A DNA stretch of 64,000 nucleotides, taken from contig OZ244987.1 in assembly GCA_965223105.1 (NCBI GenBank), positions 6,076,001 to 6,140,000 on the forward strand, given 5' to 3'. The DNA comes from JABDMH01 sp965223105 (GTDB lineage: Bacteria > Bacteroidota > Bacteroidia > Chitinophagales > Saprospiraceae). Position 1 is the first letter of the stretch. Each line of letters begins with the position of its first letter. Shown here one piece after another: positions 17,954 through 26,716 of the stretch. The notes beneath the pieces were generated by a model. It was given only the letters and a program-made list of their open reading frames with translations. It did not search any database and was not told the DNA's origin. Position numbers and translations under genes: made by a program.

Positions 17954-18842
17954 ACACTCTCGGGTTGCCATTCTCGATCTGGGTACGAATACCTTTCACC
18001 TCCTTATTGTCGAAATTCAAGGTCCGGGTAGATTCAAGGAATTGCTTAGAGATCGACGCTTTATAAGACTCGCGCGGTCGGGGATTGAAACCATCGATCA
18101 TCAAAGCATTGCATTGGGTATGGCGGCTCTAAAAGACTATAAAGACAAGATTGAAAAATTGGGAGTCCATCACGTTAAGGCAGTTGGAACTGCAGCACTC
18201 CGGACGGCTGATAATGGACCAACATTTATGTCCATGATAAAAGTGGAGACGGGTATAGATGTCGAGGTCATTGATGGCAATGAGGAAGCCAATCTGATCT
18301 ATAGGGGGGTCAAGCAGATTTGGAATAAAACCGATTTACCAGCTTTGATCATGGATATTGGTGGTGGCAGTGTTGAATTTATTCTTGCAGACCATCGGCA
18401 GATCTATTGGTCACGAAGTTATCCCATCGGTGTTGCCATTCTCATGCGTGATTTTCACCATAATGAGCCCATAGCTCCAAAAGAAATTGAATCGTTGCAA
18501 AGTTATCTCGACCCCATGTTATCTGAAGTGAGTCGAGCCATAGCTGGTGAAAAACCATCCACCCTAATAGGTGCCTCGGGGACTTTCGATGTACTGTTAC
18601 ATTTCCTTGCATCCGATCAACAACCACTGTACTACCAAAGTACAATTGAGCCTGTTCAAAACTTCTTGTCTGAAATAGTAGTCATGGATCGGGAAGCAAG
18701 AAGTCAGGATCCACGCATTCCCCAGTCAAGGGTAGATATGATTGTTGTGGCTGCTTTGTTGATTCAGCAAGTGCTGACAAAGTATCCCTTTCAAAGGCTT
18801 GGAATCTCTCAATATGCCCTGAAAGAAGGTCTGATCTTCTAG
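17943..18842 (+). CDS. Ppx/GppA family exopolyphosphatase/pppGpp phosphatase
   Basis: The 299-residue product is a cytosolic sugar-kinase/actin-fold phosphatase. Motifs: AILDLGTNTFHLLIVEI (phosphate 1), ALIMDIGGGSVEFIL (phosphate 2) and LIGASGTFDVLL near the C-terminal part of the fold. The short length, without the HD-like C-terminal domains of E. coli Ppx, fits the single-module group that often acts on short polyphosphate or pppGpp. A GTG three codons earlier is possible; I chose the ATG at 17943, which overlaps the end of the barrel gene. Confidence 0.88.
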   Translation: MFCKHSRVAILDLGTNTFHLLIVEIQGPGRFKELLRDRRFIRLARSGIETIDHQSIALGMAALKDYKDKIEKLGVHHVKAVGTAALRTADNGPTFMSMIKVETGIDVEVIDGNEEANLIYRGVKQIWNKTDLPALIMDIGGGSVEFILADHRQIYWSRSYPIGVAILMRDFHHNEPIAPKEIESLQSYLDPMLSEVSRAIAGEKPSTLIGASGTFDVLLHFLASDQQPLYYQSTIEPVQNFLSEIVVMDREARSQDPRIPQSRVDMIVVAALLIQQVLTKYPFQRLGISQYALKEGLIF

Positions 18843-18903
18843 CTCTAAGGAAATTCTTTTTTTGACTTGATTGGTCTAACTTTGAGCGACAGCAAGTGGA
18901 TAA

Positions 18904-20397
18904 GTGACAGATCTACTAGATATATTTCAGCAGGTGTGGGCCATGAGGGCCTTGGCTTCCTCGGTGATGGTTGGGATCATGTGTGGCATTCTTGGATGTT
19001 TTATTGTGCTGCGAAATATGGCGCTGATCGGCGATGCTCTGTCTCATGCTATCCTACCAGGCATTGTTGTAGCCTTCATACTTCTGGGATACAGCACGCT
19101 TGGGTTCTTTGTAGGCTCAGTGGTGGCCGGTCTGATTACTGCCGTGGCCATTACTTGGATACAACAACAGGTGAAGACAAAGAATGATGCTGCCATAGGT
19201 ATTGTCTTTACGGCTATGTTTTCCCTTGGAGTGATTGGCATCTCCTGGATCAGTAAGGAACAAGGCGTACATCTGGACCTTAAAGACTTTCTCTTTGGCA
19301 ATGTTTTGGGAGTATCGGATGAGGATCTATATCTAACGCTAGGGATCACGATATATGTAATCTTAAGTGTTATTCTCTTCTATCGCTATTTGTTTATCAG
19401 CACTTTTCAGCCCGTAATTGCCGAGACTATGGGTATCTCTACCAAGTTGATACATTACTTCATTATGCTGCTGTTGTCTTTTGCAGTGGTGGCAAGTCTT
19501 CGCACGGTAGGAGTAATATTGGTGGTGGCAATGCTGATCACCCCAGCATCAACAGCTCTACTGTTGACCGACCGCCTAAAGCGGGTCATACTTTACGCCG
19601 CAATCATTGGATTCTTGTCAGCATTTATGGGATTGATCATGGCGATTGTTCTCGAAACCACGCCAGGTCCTGCTATGGCTGTTACTGCTACCCTGTTTTA
19701 TATTGTCGCGGCGATCTTGTCGCCTAAAAAGGGTTTGCTGTTTAGGCAGATTAGGAAGAGAAAGTTACTTTCTAAGATCAGAATGGAGGATATCCTAAAA
19801 CAGTCTATAAAAAGAAGTAATGGAGGGGATGTACTGATTTCTACTTTACAAATGCACTTGGAAATTCAACCTGATGCCTTGAAGAAGTATTTAAAAAAAT
19901 TGAAAAAAAGGGGTATGATCGATGTGGTCAATCAATCTATCCGATTGACCCGTAAGGGCACTGAAGAAGCAAACCGATTGGTCCGAGCTCACCGTCTTTG
20001 GGAAACCTATCTAGTCGACCAGATCGGATTAAATGACCAGCAGATTCACGAAGAAGCAGAAAAATATGAACATCTATTGACAGATGACATTTTAGATGAA
20101 GTGGATAAGAAATTGGGCTTCCCAACAACCGATCCTCATGGATCGCCGATTCCCTCCAAAAAAGGTCGACCCATTCGATCTTTATGGCAGCTGACCAAGG
20201 GCGAACTTACCCAGATTGCTGAGGATCAACCCAATCAGTTGATTGCTGCCGATCTATGGAGACTTGGCCTGTTGCCCAATACTAGGGTTCGAGTAATGAC
20301 CAAAGAAGGTGATCGTCTAACCCTGGAAGCAAATGGTCACTCCGTGGTGCTGGAACAGAGGTTGGCCCAACAAATCAATACTCGGGAAGAAAAGTAA
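18904..20397 (+). CDS. Metal ABC transporter permease fused to an MntR/DtxR-like regulator with FeoA-like tail
   Basis: Residues about 1-285 are a ZnuB/MntB/TroC-type permease with eight or nine helices (VLRNMALIGDALSHAILPG is the family signature). Residues about 290-395 are a winged-helix plus dimerisation unit of the DtxR/MntR family. Residues about 420-497 resemble the FeoA/SH3-like tail (WRLGLLPNTRVRVMTKEGD). Metal ligands of MntR have counterparts: Asp296 (in MED), His363 (RAHRLWE), Glu386, Glu389 and His390 (HEEAEKYEH); the MntR Glu11 position is Lys299. Glu in place of the DtxR cysteine points to manganese. The start is a GTG at 18904. No ATPase or binding protein gene lies nearby. 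Such fusions exist in Bacteroidota; what the soluble part does is unknown. Confidence 0.85.
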   Translation: MTDLLDIFQQVWAMRALASSVMVGIMCGILGCFIVLRNMALIGDALSHAILPGIVVAFILLGYSTLGFFVGSVVAGLITAVAITWIQQQVKTKNDAAIGIVFTAMFSLGVIGISWISKEQGVHLDLKDFLFGNVLGVSDEDLYLTLGITIYVILSVILFYRYLFISTFQPVIAETMGISTKLIHYFIMLLLSFAVVASLRTVGVILVVAMLITPASTALLLTDRLKRVILYAAIIGFLSAFMGLIMAIVLETTPGPAMAVTATLFYIVAAILSPKKGLLFRQIRKRKLLSKIRMEDILKQSIKRSNGGDVLISTLQMHLEIQPDALKKYLKKLKKRGMIDVVNQSIRLTRKGTEEANRLVRAHRLWETYLVDQIGLNDQQIHEEAEKYEHLLTDDILDEVDKKLGFPTTDPHGSPIPSKKGRPIRSLWQLTKGELTQIAEDQPNQLIAADLWRLGLLPNTRVRVMTKEGDRLTLEANGHSVVLEQRLAQQINTREEK

Positions 20398-20399
20398 TC

Positions 20400-20771
20400 C
20401 TATTCGTCGCTGTCTGTGTGCCCCTGGCTCTTGATCTTCTTAAAAAGTGCATCGAGCCGGTCAATCTCATCCAAGGTATCATCTAAATACAAGGTGAATT
20501 CAGGTGTTCGCCTAAGATGACGGCGGACCCTTTGAAATAATGCTTGATACAGTCGATGATGATTTGCATCTAAGGCCAGCAGTACAGCTTGTTTGTTATC
20601 TGTATTATAAATACTGAGATATATCTTGGCTTGACTGAGATCAGGTGAGACCACCACTCTGGTTACCGTAACCAGAGCATCGTCATAAATCAAGGGACCC
20701 TCCTGCATTAAAACTTGGCTAAAATTTCGTCGCAGGGTCTCCGCTACTTGCGACTGACGTTTGCTTTCCAT
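20400..20771 (-). CDS. rbfA: Ribosome-binding factor A
   Basis: RbfA is a small KH-fold protein that helps mature the 30S subunit and binds near the 5' helix of 16S rRNA. The 123-residue product has the family start (SKRQSQVAETLRRNFSQVL), the core VTVTRVVVSPDLSQAKIYLS and the C-terminal FTLYLDDTLDEIDRLDALF. The frame is open 20 codons further, but the ATG at 20771 matches the family start. It converges with the metal permease gene (2 bases apart) and is divergent from recG. Confidence 0.93.
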   Translation of the reverse strand: MESKRQSQVAETLRRNFSQVLMQEGPLIYDDALVTVTRVVVSPDLSQAKIYLSIYNTDNKQAVLLALDANHHRLYQALFQRVRRHLRRTPEFTLYLDDTLDEIDRLDALFKKIKSQGHTDSDE

Positions 20772-20902
20772 GATCGATGGTTCTATGGCAAAGATAGAAT
20801 TCTGGGTGTTGTACCCCTTTGAATCTTTCATGATGAAGGAAAAATGGTATATAAATCATCCGAATATATTGTAACTCGTAGCTTTGTGGAAATAAAGAGC
20901 AG

Positions 20903-23008
20903 TTGGTACCTCTTTTACAGAAAGAGATAACATATTTAAAGGGAGTCGGACCGACCAAAAGCGAGCTGCTTAAGTCTGAGCTTTCCATCTGTACAGTAAG
21001 GGATCTTCTGACTGATTATCCCATCAGGTATGAAGACCGGACTCACTTCACCAGAATTTCTCAAATAAGGCAGAGCAATGACGTTGTTCAACTTCGAGGC
21101 ATCATCACTAACCTGGCTACGATCGGACAAAGTCGCAAGAAGCGACTTGTGGCCAACTTTCAAGATGAAACTGGATCTATCGAATTGGTTTGGTTTAGAA
21201 GCATTAAATGGTTGCAAGAAAACATCAAAAAAAACCAACCCTACATTGTCTATGGCAGAGTGAGCAAATTTGGTCGGAGGTACAATATAGCACATCCGGA
21301 ACTGGAATTGCTGGCCCAACGTCAAAAGAGAGAAAATGGTTTTGTGCCAATCTATCGCAGCACAGAAAGATTGAGTGCCGCAGGATTGGATAGCAAAGGT
21401 CGGCGGAAGATCATGCATCGCCTAGTTTCTAATCTCACCCCTCGAGAACTTCCAGAATTTTTGCCAAATTACTTGATCCAGAAGCTTGATTTGCCTTCCT
21501 ATAGCCAAGCCATCAAGGACATTCATTTCCCACCGAATAATGATGCCCTCCAACGTGCCGAGAAACGGTTAAAATTTGAAGAGCTGTTTCTTTTGCAGAT
21601 GGATATAGTAAGGCAATACCGAGATCAACGTCATGCCACCACAGGTCACATTCTGGAAAAAATTGGTGACCTCTTCCACACTTTCTATCATGATCACCTA
21701 TCATTTGAACTAACCAACGCCCAGAAGCGAGTCATCCGGGAGATCAGACAGGACGTGAAATCTGGCTTCCAAATGAACCGACTACTACAGGGCGATGTGG
21801 GTAGTGGCAAAACCATAGTTGCATTGATGTCGATGCTGATGGCTGTAGATAACGATTATCAAGCCTGCCTGATGGCACCCACAGAGATCTTGGCCCAGCA
21901 GCACATGGAATCAATTGGCAAAATGACAGAAGGATTACCAATCAGAGTAGCCCTGCTGACCGGAAACATAAAGGGGAGTCGCCGCCAAGAAACGCTAAAA
22001 CTATTGAGACTGGGAGAAATCCATATGCTTATTGGTACGCACGCACTGGTTGAGGAAAAAGTAAACTTCGCCAAACTGGGCATTGCAATTATTGATGAGC
22101 AACACCGCTTTGGAGTAGCTCAGCGCGCCAAACTTTGGCAGAAGAGTAAGGAGAAGCCACCCCACATATTGGTCATGACGGCAACTCCCATTCCACGTAC
22201 TTTGCACATGACCATTTATGGTGATTTGGATGTCTCCGTCATTAATGAGTTACCTCCGGGTCGAAAACCTGTAAAAACACAACATAAGACTGAGTACCAC
22301 CGGCCGGAAGTCATCACATTCATGAAAAAAGAGATTGCCAAAGGGCGTCAGATATATGTGGTGTATCCTTTAATCGAAGAATCAGAGAAGCTGGATTTGG
22401 AAGATCTAAATAATGGTTATGAAAAACTTCTTGCCAGCTTTCCTCCTCCAAACTATCAGATCAGTGTGGTGCATGGAAGGATGAAATCCGAAGAAAAAGA
22501 TTTCGAAATGCAACGATTTATCGATGGTGTCACTCATATTATGGTTGCGACAACGGTAATCGAAGTGGGTGTCAACATTCCCAATGCCTCGGTCATGGTG
22601 ATAGAAAATAGTGAACGTTTCGGACTTTCCCAGCTACACCAATTGCGAGGCCGGGTAGGTCGAGGTTCGGATCAATCATATTGCATTCTGATGAGCAGTT
22701 TTAAAATGACTGCTGATGCTAAACAGAGGTTAGCCACCATGGTTAGCACCCAGGACGGTTTTAAGATTGCAGAAGTGGATCTACAGCTTCGGGGCCCGGG
22801 TAGTATGCAGGGAACTCAGCAAAGTGGTCTTCCTAACCTTAAGATTGCTCACTTAGTACAAGATGGAGTTTTGCTTAAAACAGCCCGGGAAATAGCCATG
22901 AGGATCTTGGAGAAGGATCCAAGGTTGATGGCTCCCCATCACGAAGCCCTGCGAAAATATCTTCAAAAACATAGTTTTGCTAAACGCGATTGGAGCAAGA
23001 TCAGTTAG
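20903..23008 (+). CDS. recG: ATP-dependent DNA helicase RecG
   Basis: RecG reverses stalled replication forks and migrates branched DNA. The 701-residue protein has the N-terminal wedge domain with an OB fold (VVQLRGIITNLA), Walker A GDVGSGKT, the DEQH box (IIDEQHRFG), TATPIPRT, and the C-terminal helicase motifs GVNIPNASVMVIENSERFG and QLRGRVGRG. The only possible start close to the family start is a TTG at 20903 (LVPLLQKEITYLKGVGPTK); an in-frame stop at 20879 rules out any earlier one. Length is as usual. Confidence 0.95.
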   Translation: MVPLLQKEITYLKGVGPTKSELLKSELSICTVRDLLTDYPIRYEDRTHFTRISQIRQSNDVVQLRGIITNLATIGQSRKKRLVANFQDETGSIELVWFRSIKWLQENIKKNQPYIVYGRVSKFGRRYNIAHPELELLAQRQKRENGFVPIYRSTERLSAAGLDSKGRRKIMHRLVSNLTPRELPEFLPNYLIQKLDLPSYSQAIKDIHFPPNNDALQRAEKRLKFEELFLLQMDIVRQYRDQRHATTGHILEKIGDLFHTFYHDHLSFELTNAQKRVIREIRQDVKSGFQMNRLLQGDVGSGKTIVALMSMLMAVDNDYQACLMAPTEILAQQHMESIGKMTEGLPIRVALLTGNIKGSRRQETLKLLRLGEIHMLIGTHALVEEKVNFAKLGIAIIDEQHRFGVAQRAKLWQKSKEKPPHILVMTATPIPRTLHMTIYGDLDVSVINELPPGRKPVKTQHKTEYHRPEVITFMKKEIAKGRQIYVVYPLIEESEKLDLEDLNNGYEKLLASFPPPNYQISVVHGRMKSEEKDFEMQRFIDGVTHIMVATTVIEVGVNIPNASVMVIENSERFGLSQLHQLRGRVGRGSDQSYCILMSSFKMTADAKQRLATMVSTQDGFKIAEVDLQLRGPGSMQGTQQSGLPNLKIAHLVQDGVLLKTAREIAMRILEKDPRLMAPHHEALRKYLQKHSFAKRDWSKIS

Positions 23009-23108
23009 TAAAGTAAGTGGATTTTGGTCTTTGTGGTTGGATATTTTGTAGAAATTTCGTGAATCGCAGAAATAGATTCACTAGTTTGAAAATGGTAAAC
23101 TAATATAA

Positions 23109-23396
23109 ATGAGCCGAAAATATAAGACAACAGGATGCGCTCGATTTTTTCTGGTAGTGATTATCCTTACTCCCCTGGCCTATCTAGGGGCGTCATACTA
23201 CAACGGTCAGGACGGGTGGGCCAATCTCAAGCGACTGATCGGAATTGGGGGAGCTGAGCACCAGAAACAGATTGAGGAACAGGAATCCGATTTGCGCGAG
23301 GAAATCAGCCGATTGACCCGGGAATTAAAACAGGTGGAAATAGAAAAAGCCCGACTAGAGAGTGACTTAAGAGCCTGCCAAGAGGCGCAAAATTAA
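23109..23396 (+). CDS. Small membrane-anchored coiled-coil protein
   Basis: A 95-residue protein with one N-terminal transmembrane helix (ARFFLVVIILTPLAYLGASYY) followed by a linker and a highly charged coiled coil (about residues 55-92, EEISRLTRELKQVEIEKARL). The shape is like FtsB/FtsL-type or other bitopic cell-envelope proteins, but no family is recognised. It lies 100 bases behind recG on the same strand. It has a clear ATG start and codon use like its neighbours, so it is probably real. Confidence 0.65.
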   Translation: MSRKYKTTGCARFFLVVIILTPLAYLGASYYNGQDGWANLKRLIGIGGAEHQKQIEEQESDLREEISRLTRELKQVEIEKARLESDLRACQEAQN

Positions 23397-23647
23397 GGAC
23401 AGTAGGGATAACTTAGGGGCGAGGAGGAAATCTACCTCAATTCCAAATATTCAGCACCAACGGATCATTGGTCATTGACCCTTCTCATGCCCACATTTGT
23501 CGGCAATTATAAATCTACCCACCGACGATTTGCTTTACAAAGCAATCAGCCAAGGGCTGCCACCACAGATGATCAAATGATTGGTCACAGTTACAGAAAT
23601 GTTAGGCAAAAAAGTGGTTTATTTGCGCCAAAATAAGCTATCGACTT

Positions 23648-24610
23648 ATGATCAGAATTCTTGCCAATGATGGCATACATGAGGATGGCCAGTTACTGCT
23701 TGAAGATGCTGGATATGAGGTGGTCACTCAAAAAGTGGAGCAATCCGACCTTCTCAGGGAATTGCCTGCTTACGACGCAGTCATAATCCGAAGTGCAACA
23801 AAAATCAGGAGAGACTTAATTGATGCCTGCCCCGATTTGAAAATTATAGCAAGAGGTGGAGTGGGTCTCGATAATATAGATGTTGATTATGCCAAATCAA
23901 AGGGAATCGTGGTGGTCAATACGCCAGCGGCTTCCTCTCTTTCGGTTGCAGAGTTGACTTTTGGCCATTTACTTAGCTTGAGCAGATATCTTCATCAATC
24001 TAATCGTGAAATGCCGAGCAGAGGTAGTAAAGACTTTAAGGCATTGAAGAAAGCTTATGGCGCTGGAATGGAATTGAGAGGTAAGACCTTGGGTATCTTG
24101 GGTTTTGGCAGAATTGGTCAAGAGACAGCCCGAATCGGATTGGCCATGGGAATGAAAGTCCTTCCAGTAGATCTATATGTCGAGGACGCAGACATCAAAA
24201 TTGATCTGTATTCATCTGATCAGGCTTCATTGAATGTCCATTTGAAGACTGTGGATATGGATACCATGCTTGCCGGTAGTGACATGATTTCAGTGCACGT
24301 GCCATTTAGCGGAGAGAAGCCACTGCTTGACCGCGAAGAAATCGCCAAGATGAAGGATGGTGTTATGTTGGTAAACACCGCCAGAGGTGGGATAATTGGT
24401 GAAGAGGCACTGCTCTCGGCCCTAGAATCAGGAAAGGTTCGTGCTGCGGCCTTAGATGTGTTTGCCGATGAGCCTACCCCGGATAATCGTCTCATCAATC
24501 ATTCGAAGATCTCAGTGAGTCCACATATTGGTGCAGCAACGCTCGAGGCTCAGGCCAACATCGGTCGTGAACTGGCAGATCAGATTATCGAATTCTTTGA
24601 GTCAACCTAG
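23648..24610 (+). CDS. D-2-hydroxyacid dehydrogenase (3-phosphoglycerate dehydrogenase-like)
   Basis: A cytosolic NAD-dependent enzyme of 320 residues. The NAD-binding loop is GILGFGRIGQETARIG. The catalytic Arg lies in VNTARGGIIGEEALL, the Glu in DVFADEPTP and the His in SVSPHIGAATLEAQ. The substrate loop IIARGGVGLDNIDV is as in SerA. Length and lack of an ACT domain fit the short type of phosphoglycerate dehydrogenase common in Bacteroidota, the first step of serine synthesis. A serC gene is not next to it, so other 2-hydroxyacids remain possible. A 251-base gap lies upstream. Confidence 0.87.
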   Translation: MIRILANDGIHEDGQLLLEDAGYEVVTQKVEQSDLLRELPAYDAVIIRSATKIRRDLIDACPDLKIIARGGVGLDNIDVDYAKSKGIVVVNTPAASSLSVAELTFGHLLSLSRYLHQSNREMPSRGSKDFKALKKAYGAGMELRGKTLGILGFGRIGQETARIGLAMGMKVLPVDLYVEDADIKIDLYSSDQASLNVHLKTVDMDTMLAGSDMISVHVPFSGEKPLLDREEIAKMKDGVMLVNTARGGIIGEEALLSALESGKVRAAALDVFADEPTPDNRLINHSKISVSPHIGAATLEAQANIGRELADQIIEFFEST

Positions 24611-24644
24611 ACTTTGATGGATCTGTTTTATAAGGCTTGCGTCT

Positions 24645-25208
24645 TTACTGTGTAGGATCTAACGAAAGTAATTCTACTTCAAACAGCAGGTGTTCGTCCG
24701 GTCCGACCATCTGACCAAATCCCTGCGACCCATAGGCCAGATGAGCAGGAATAACCAACAATGCCCGGCCTCCAACACCGAGCAAAGGCAAACACTCGTT
24801 CCAACCGGAGATGGTGTTTCCCAGGTAAAAGTCAAAGGGTTTAGACCTCCGATAGGTAGAGTCAAATAGGGTACCATCCAATTGATAAGCGTTGTAATGC
24901 ACCGACAATCTATCACCCCAAGATGGATGATCATTATTCCCGGGAGTAATGATGTGATAGAAACAGCCAGATTGGTGCCTCTCTAAATCCCAACGCTTTG
25001 CAATGATATGATCAATCAAGGCATTGATTCCCAAAGTATCCTGGGTCTCCTCCTGTAAAAATGAGGCAAAACGGTTTACCAGGACATCTTCTCCGATGGT
25101 TGGCCACTGATAGACTGGGTAATCTTCTTCTTGCTTCCCTCCACCGGCACAGGCCATCAAAAAACATAGCGTCAAAAGCAGGGGTGCCCAAAATACATCG
25201 GTTTTCAC
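24645..25208 (-). CDS. FKBP-type peptidyl-prolyl isomerase lipoprotein
   Basis: The 187-residue product starts with a lipoprotein signal (LLTLCFLMACAGGG). The C-terminal half is one FKBP domain (about residues 95-185): GDRLSVHYNAYQLDGTLFD, SGWNECLPLLGVGGRALLVI, and PAHLAYGSQG. Such envelope FKBPs help fold secreted or outer-membrane proteins. In Bacteroidota related lipoproteins are known with gliding machinery (GldI), but assignment to GldI is not supported here beyond the fold. The start is GTG at 25208, directly behind the stop of the upstream TPR gene. Last gene of the purH-coaX operon. Confidence 0.87.
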   Translation of the reverse strand: MKTDVFWAPLLLTLCFLMACAGGGKQEEDYPVYQWPTIGEDVLVNRFASFLQEETQDTLGINALIDHIIAKRWDLERHQSGCFYHIITPGNNDHPSWGDRLSVHYNAYQLDGTLFDSTYRRSKPFDFYLGNTISGWNECLPLLGVGGRALLVIPAHLAYGSQGFGQMVGPDEHLLFEVELLSLDPTQ

Positions 25209-26639
25209 TTATTTGGGAGATCGAATGGTGGTGTTTTCCTGAATCCAACACCCGACTCGAAACTTCTGGCCTTGTTCCAGGTTGCGTTGAAATACATCCT
25301 CCTTGCTGGGCATATATTGAGTATATCTATTGATGTACTTGTCAGCCTCCTCGGCACTTTCTGGGTCAATTCGCTTGGCATGCATCCATTTGTCAATGGC
25401 TGGCCAAACGACAATTTGACTATCCCAACCTCGACCAGGACCGCAAATGGGACCGCTCGAAGCATAGAGACGACCGATCAGCAAATAGGGCTCACCCCAA
25501 TTTGCACGATAATTGGCCGCTTCAAGAGCATATTTTTTTGCCTGAGGAAAATCTTTTAGGTGAGAGTAGTAAATTTTTGCGATGACCAGTAAATAGTTGG
25601 CTTTGCGGTCATTTTCCTCGGCCTCATCTACTGCCTGTTCAAATAGTGCGACTGCCTCATCATAATTTCCCTCACGCAGGGCTTCATAAGCCAATCTAGC
25701 TCCGGAAGCCGGAACCTTTTCCATGCATTGCCGGCGAGCCGATTCGGCCAACTGTTGTATCTCTTCTTGGTTGTCATCACATCCGCCCCATCGAAGACGA
25801 CCGTAAACCTCCTCTATGGTCTCACAGTTGTTTGAATCCTGGATAAAGGTCGGGAAGTACTTAGCCACGTAATATTCACAAGAATAAAAGCCACGGGTAC
25901 CCTCAAAAGCCTCCAAGCGCTTGGGCACGTATTCTTGGATAATTTCCCATTGCGCTTTGTTTTCGCCTGAGGCCAATCCCTTTTCTAGCCGCTCAGTAAT
26001 TAGCTGAGCATATTTTTGTGCTTCAGCCTGTGTAATCTCTCCACTTCTAAATCTTCTCACCAGCAGGTCTGTAAAGGGGTTGAGAATGAAGAAGTGGCTA
26101 TCCATGCCATCCAGATCTAGAGATGTCGTAAAGAGTTGGTAGATCTCATCCTGAGAGGCTCGGTCTTTATACTTGTAATACAGGTCAAAGGCTTTCCTAC
26201 CGCTCACATAGCCGGCCTCTCCATAACATTTCTCGATTTGGTCATAAAAATCAAAAATCTGATCTACATAGGCTTCCTTTTTCTGTTGATCACTTTCCTT
26301 GGCATAGAAGTGCTCATAAAACTTGATACCATCTGCAAAGTGAGTGTTTCGTTTACCATCCGCTGCCGGAGCAAGGGCATAGGCTTTTTCCCAGTAGGGG
26401 AAAGCTTGATCATACTCACCTGTACGTAAGAAATCGCGATAGATCACATGTGCATTTAGAGCGGTCTCTTTGTCTGTTGATTGATCAAAGGTGATGCAAG
26501 GTCCATTTGGTTCTTCAGCATCCTTTTGCTGTACCGGCTCTGCTTTTGGTGAAACTGTAGTCTGCTGTCCCAACTTTGGACTGCAAGAAAGGGCCGCAAC
26601 ACAGTAAAATCCCAAAGCAAATCTAGACTTCAATAACAT
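25209..26639 (-). CDS. TPR-repeat lipoprotein, paralogue of the upstream gene
   Basis: The protein (476 aa from the ATG at 26639) has a lipoprotein signal (ALGFYCVAALSCSPK) and then helical repeats of the tetratricopeptide kind (for example EALREGNYDEAVALFEQAVD). It shares several blocks with the upstream gene: APAADGKRNTHFADGIKFY, WGEPYLLIGRLYA and a C-terminal GCWIQENTTIR, so both come from a duplication. The frame is open to 26717, but the lipoprotein signal fixes the start at 26639. Located between the paralogue and the FKBP gene. Its partner is unknown; TPR proteins typically act as scaffolds. Confidence 0.8.
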   Translation of the reverse strand: MLLKSRFALGFYCVAALSCSPKLGQQTTVSPKAEPVQQKDAEEPNGPCITFDQSTDKETALNAHVIYRDFLRTGEYDQAFPYWEKAYALAPAADGKRNTHFADGIKFYEHFYAKESDQQKKEAYVDQIFDFYDQIEKCYGEAGYVSGRKAFDLYYKYKDRASQDEIYQLFTTSLDLDGMDSHFFILNPFTDLLVRRFRSGEITQAEAQKYAQLITERLEKGLASGENKAQWEIIQEYVPKRLEAFEGTRGFYSCEYYVAKYFPTFIQDSNNCETIEEVYGRLRWGGCDDNQEEIQQLAESARRQCMEKVPASGARLAYEALREGNYDEAVALFEQAVDEAEENDRKANYLLVIAKIYYSHLKDFPQAKKYALEAANYRANWGEPYLLIGRLYASSGPICGPGRGWDSQIVVWPAIDKWMHAKRIDPESAEEADKYINRYTQYMPSKEDVFQRNLEQGQKFRVGCWIQENTTIRSPK

Positions 26640-26716
26640 AAGTGTTCTTGAATTTACCCTAAATAAAAAGCCTCGTGCGGATCGACGAAGCTTTTTTACC
26701 CCTGCGAAGTAAGTCA

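Noticed and set aside
20936..21418. 160-codon frame antisense to recG
   Set aside because: Shadow of the recG 5' part, which is firmly identified by motifs.
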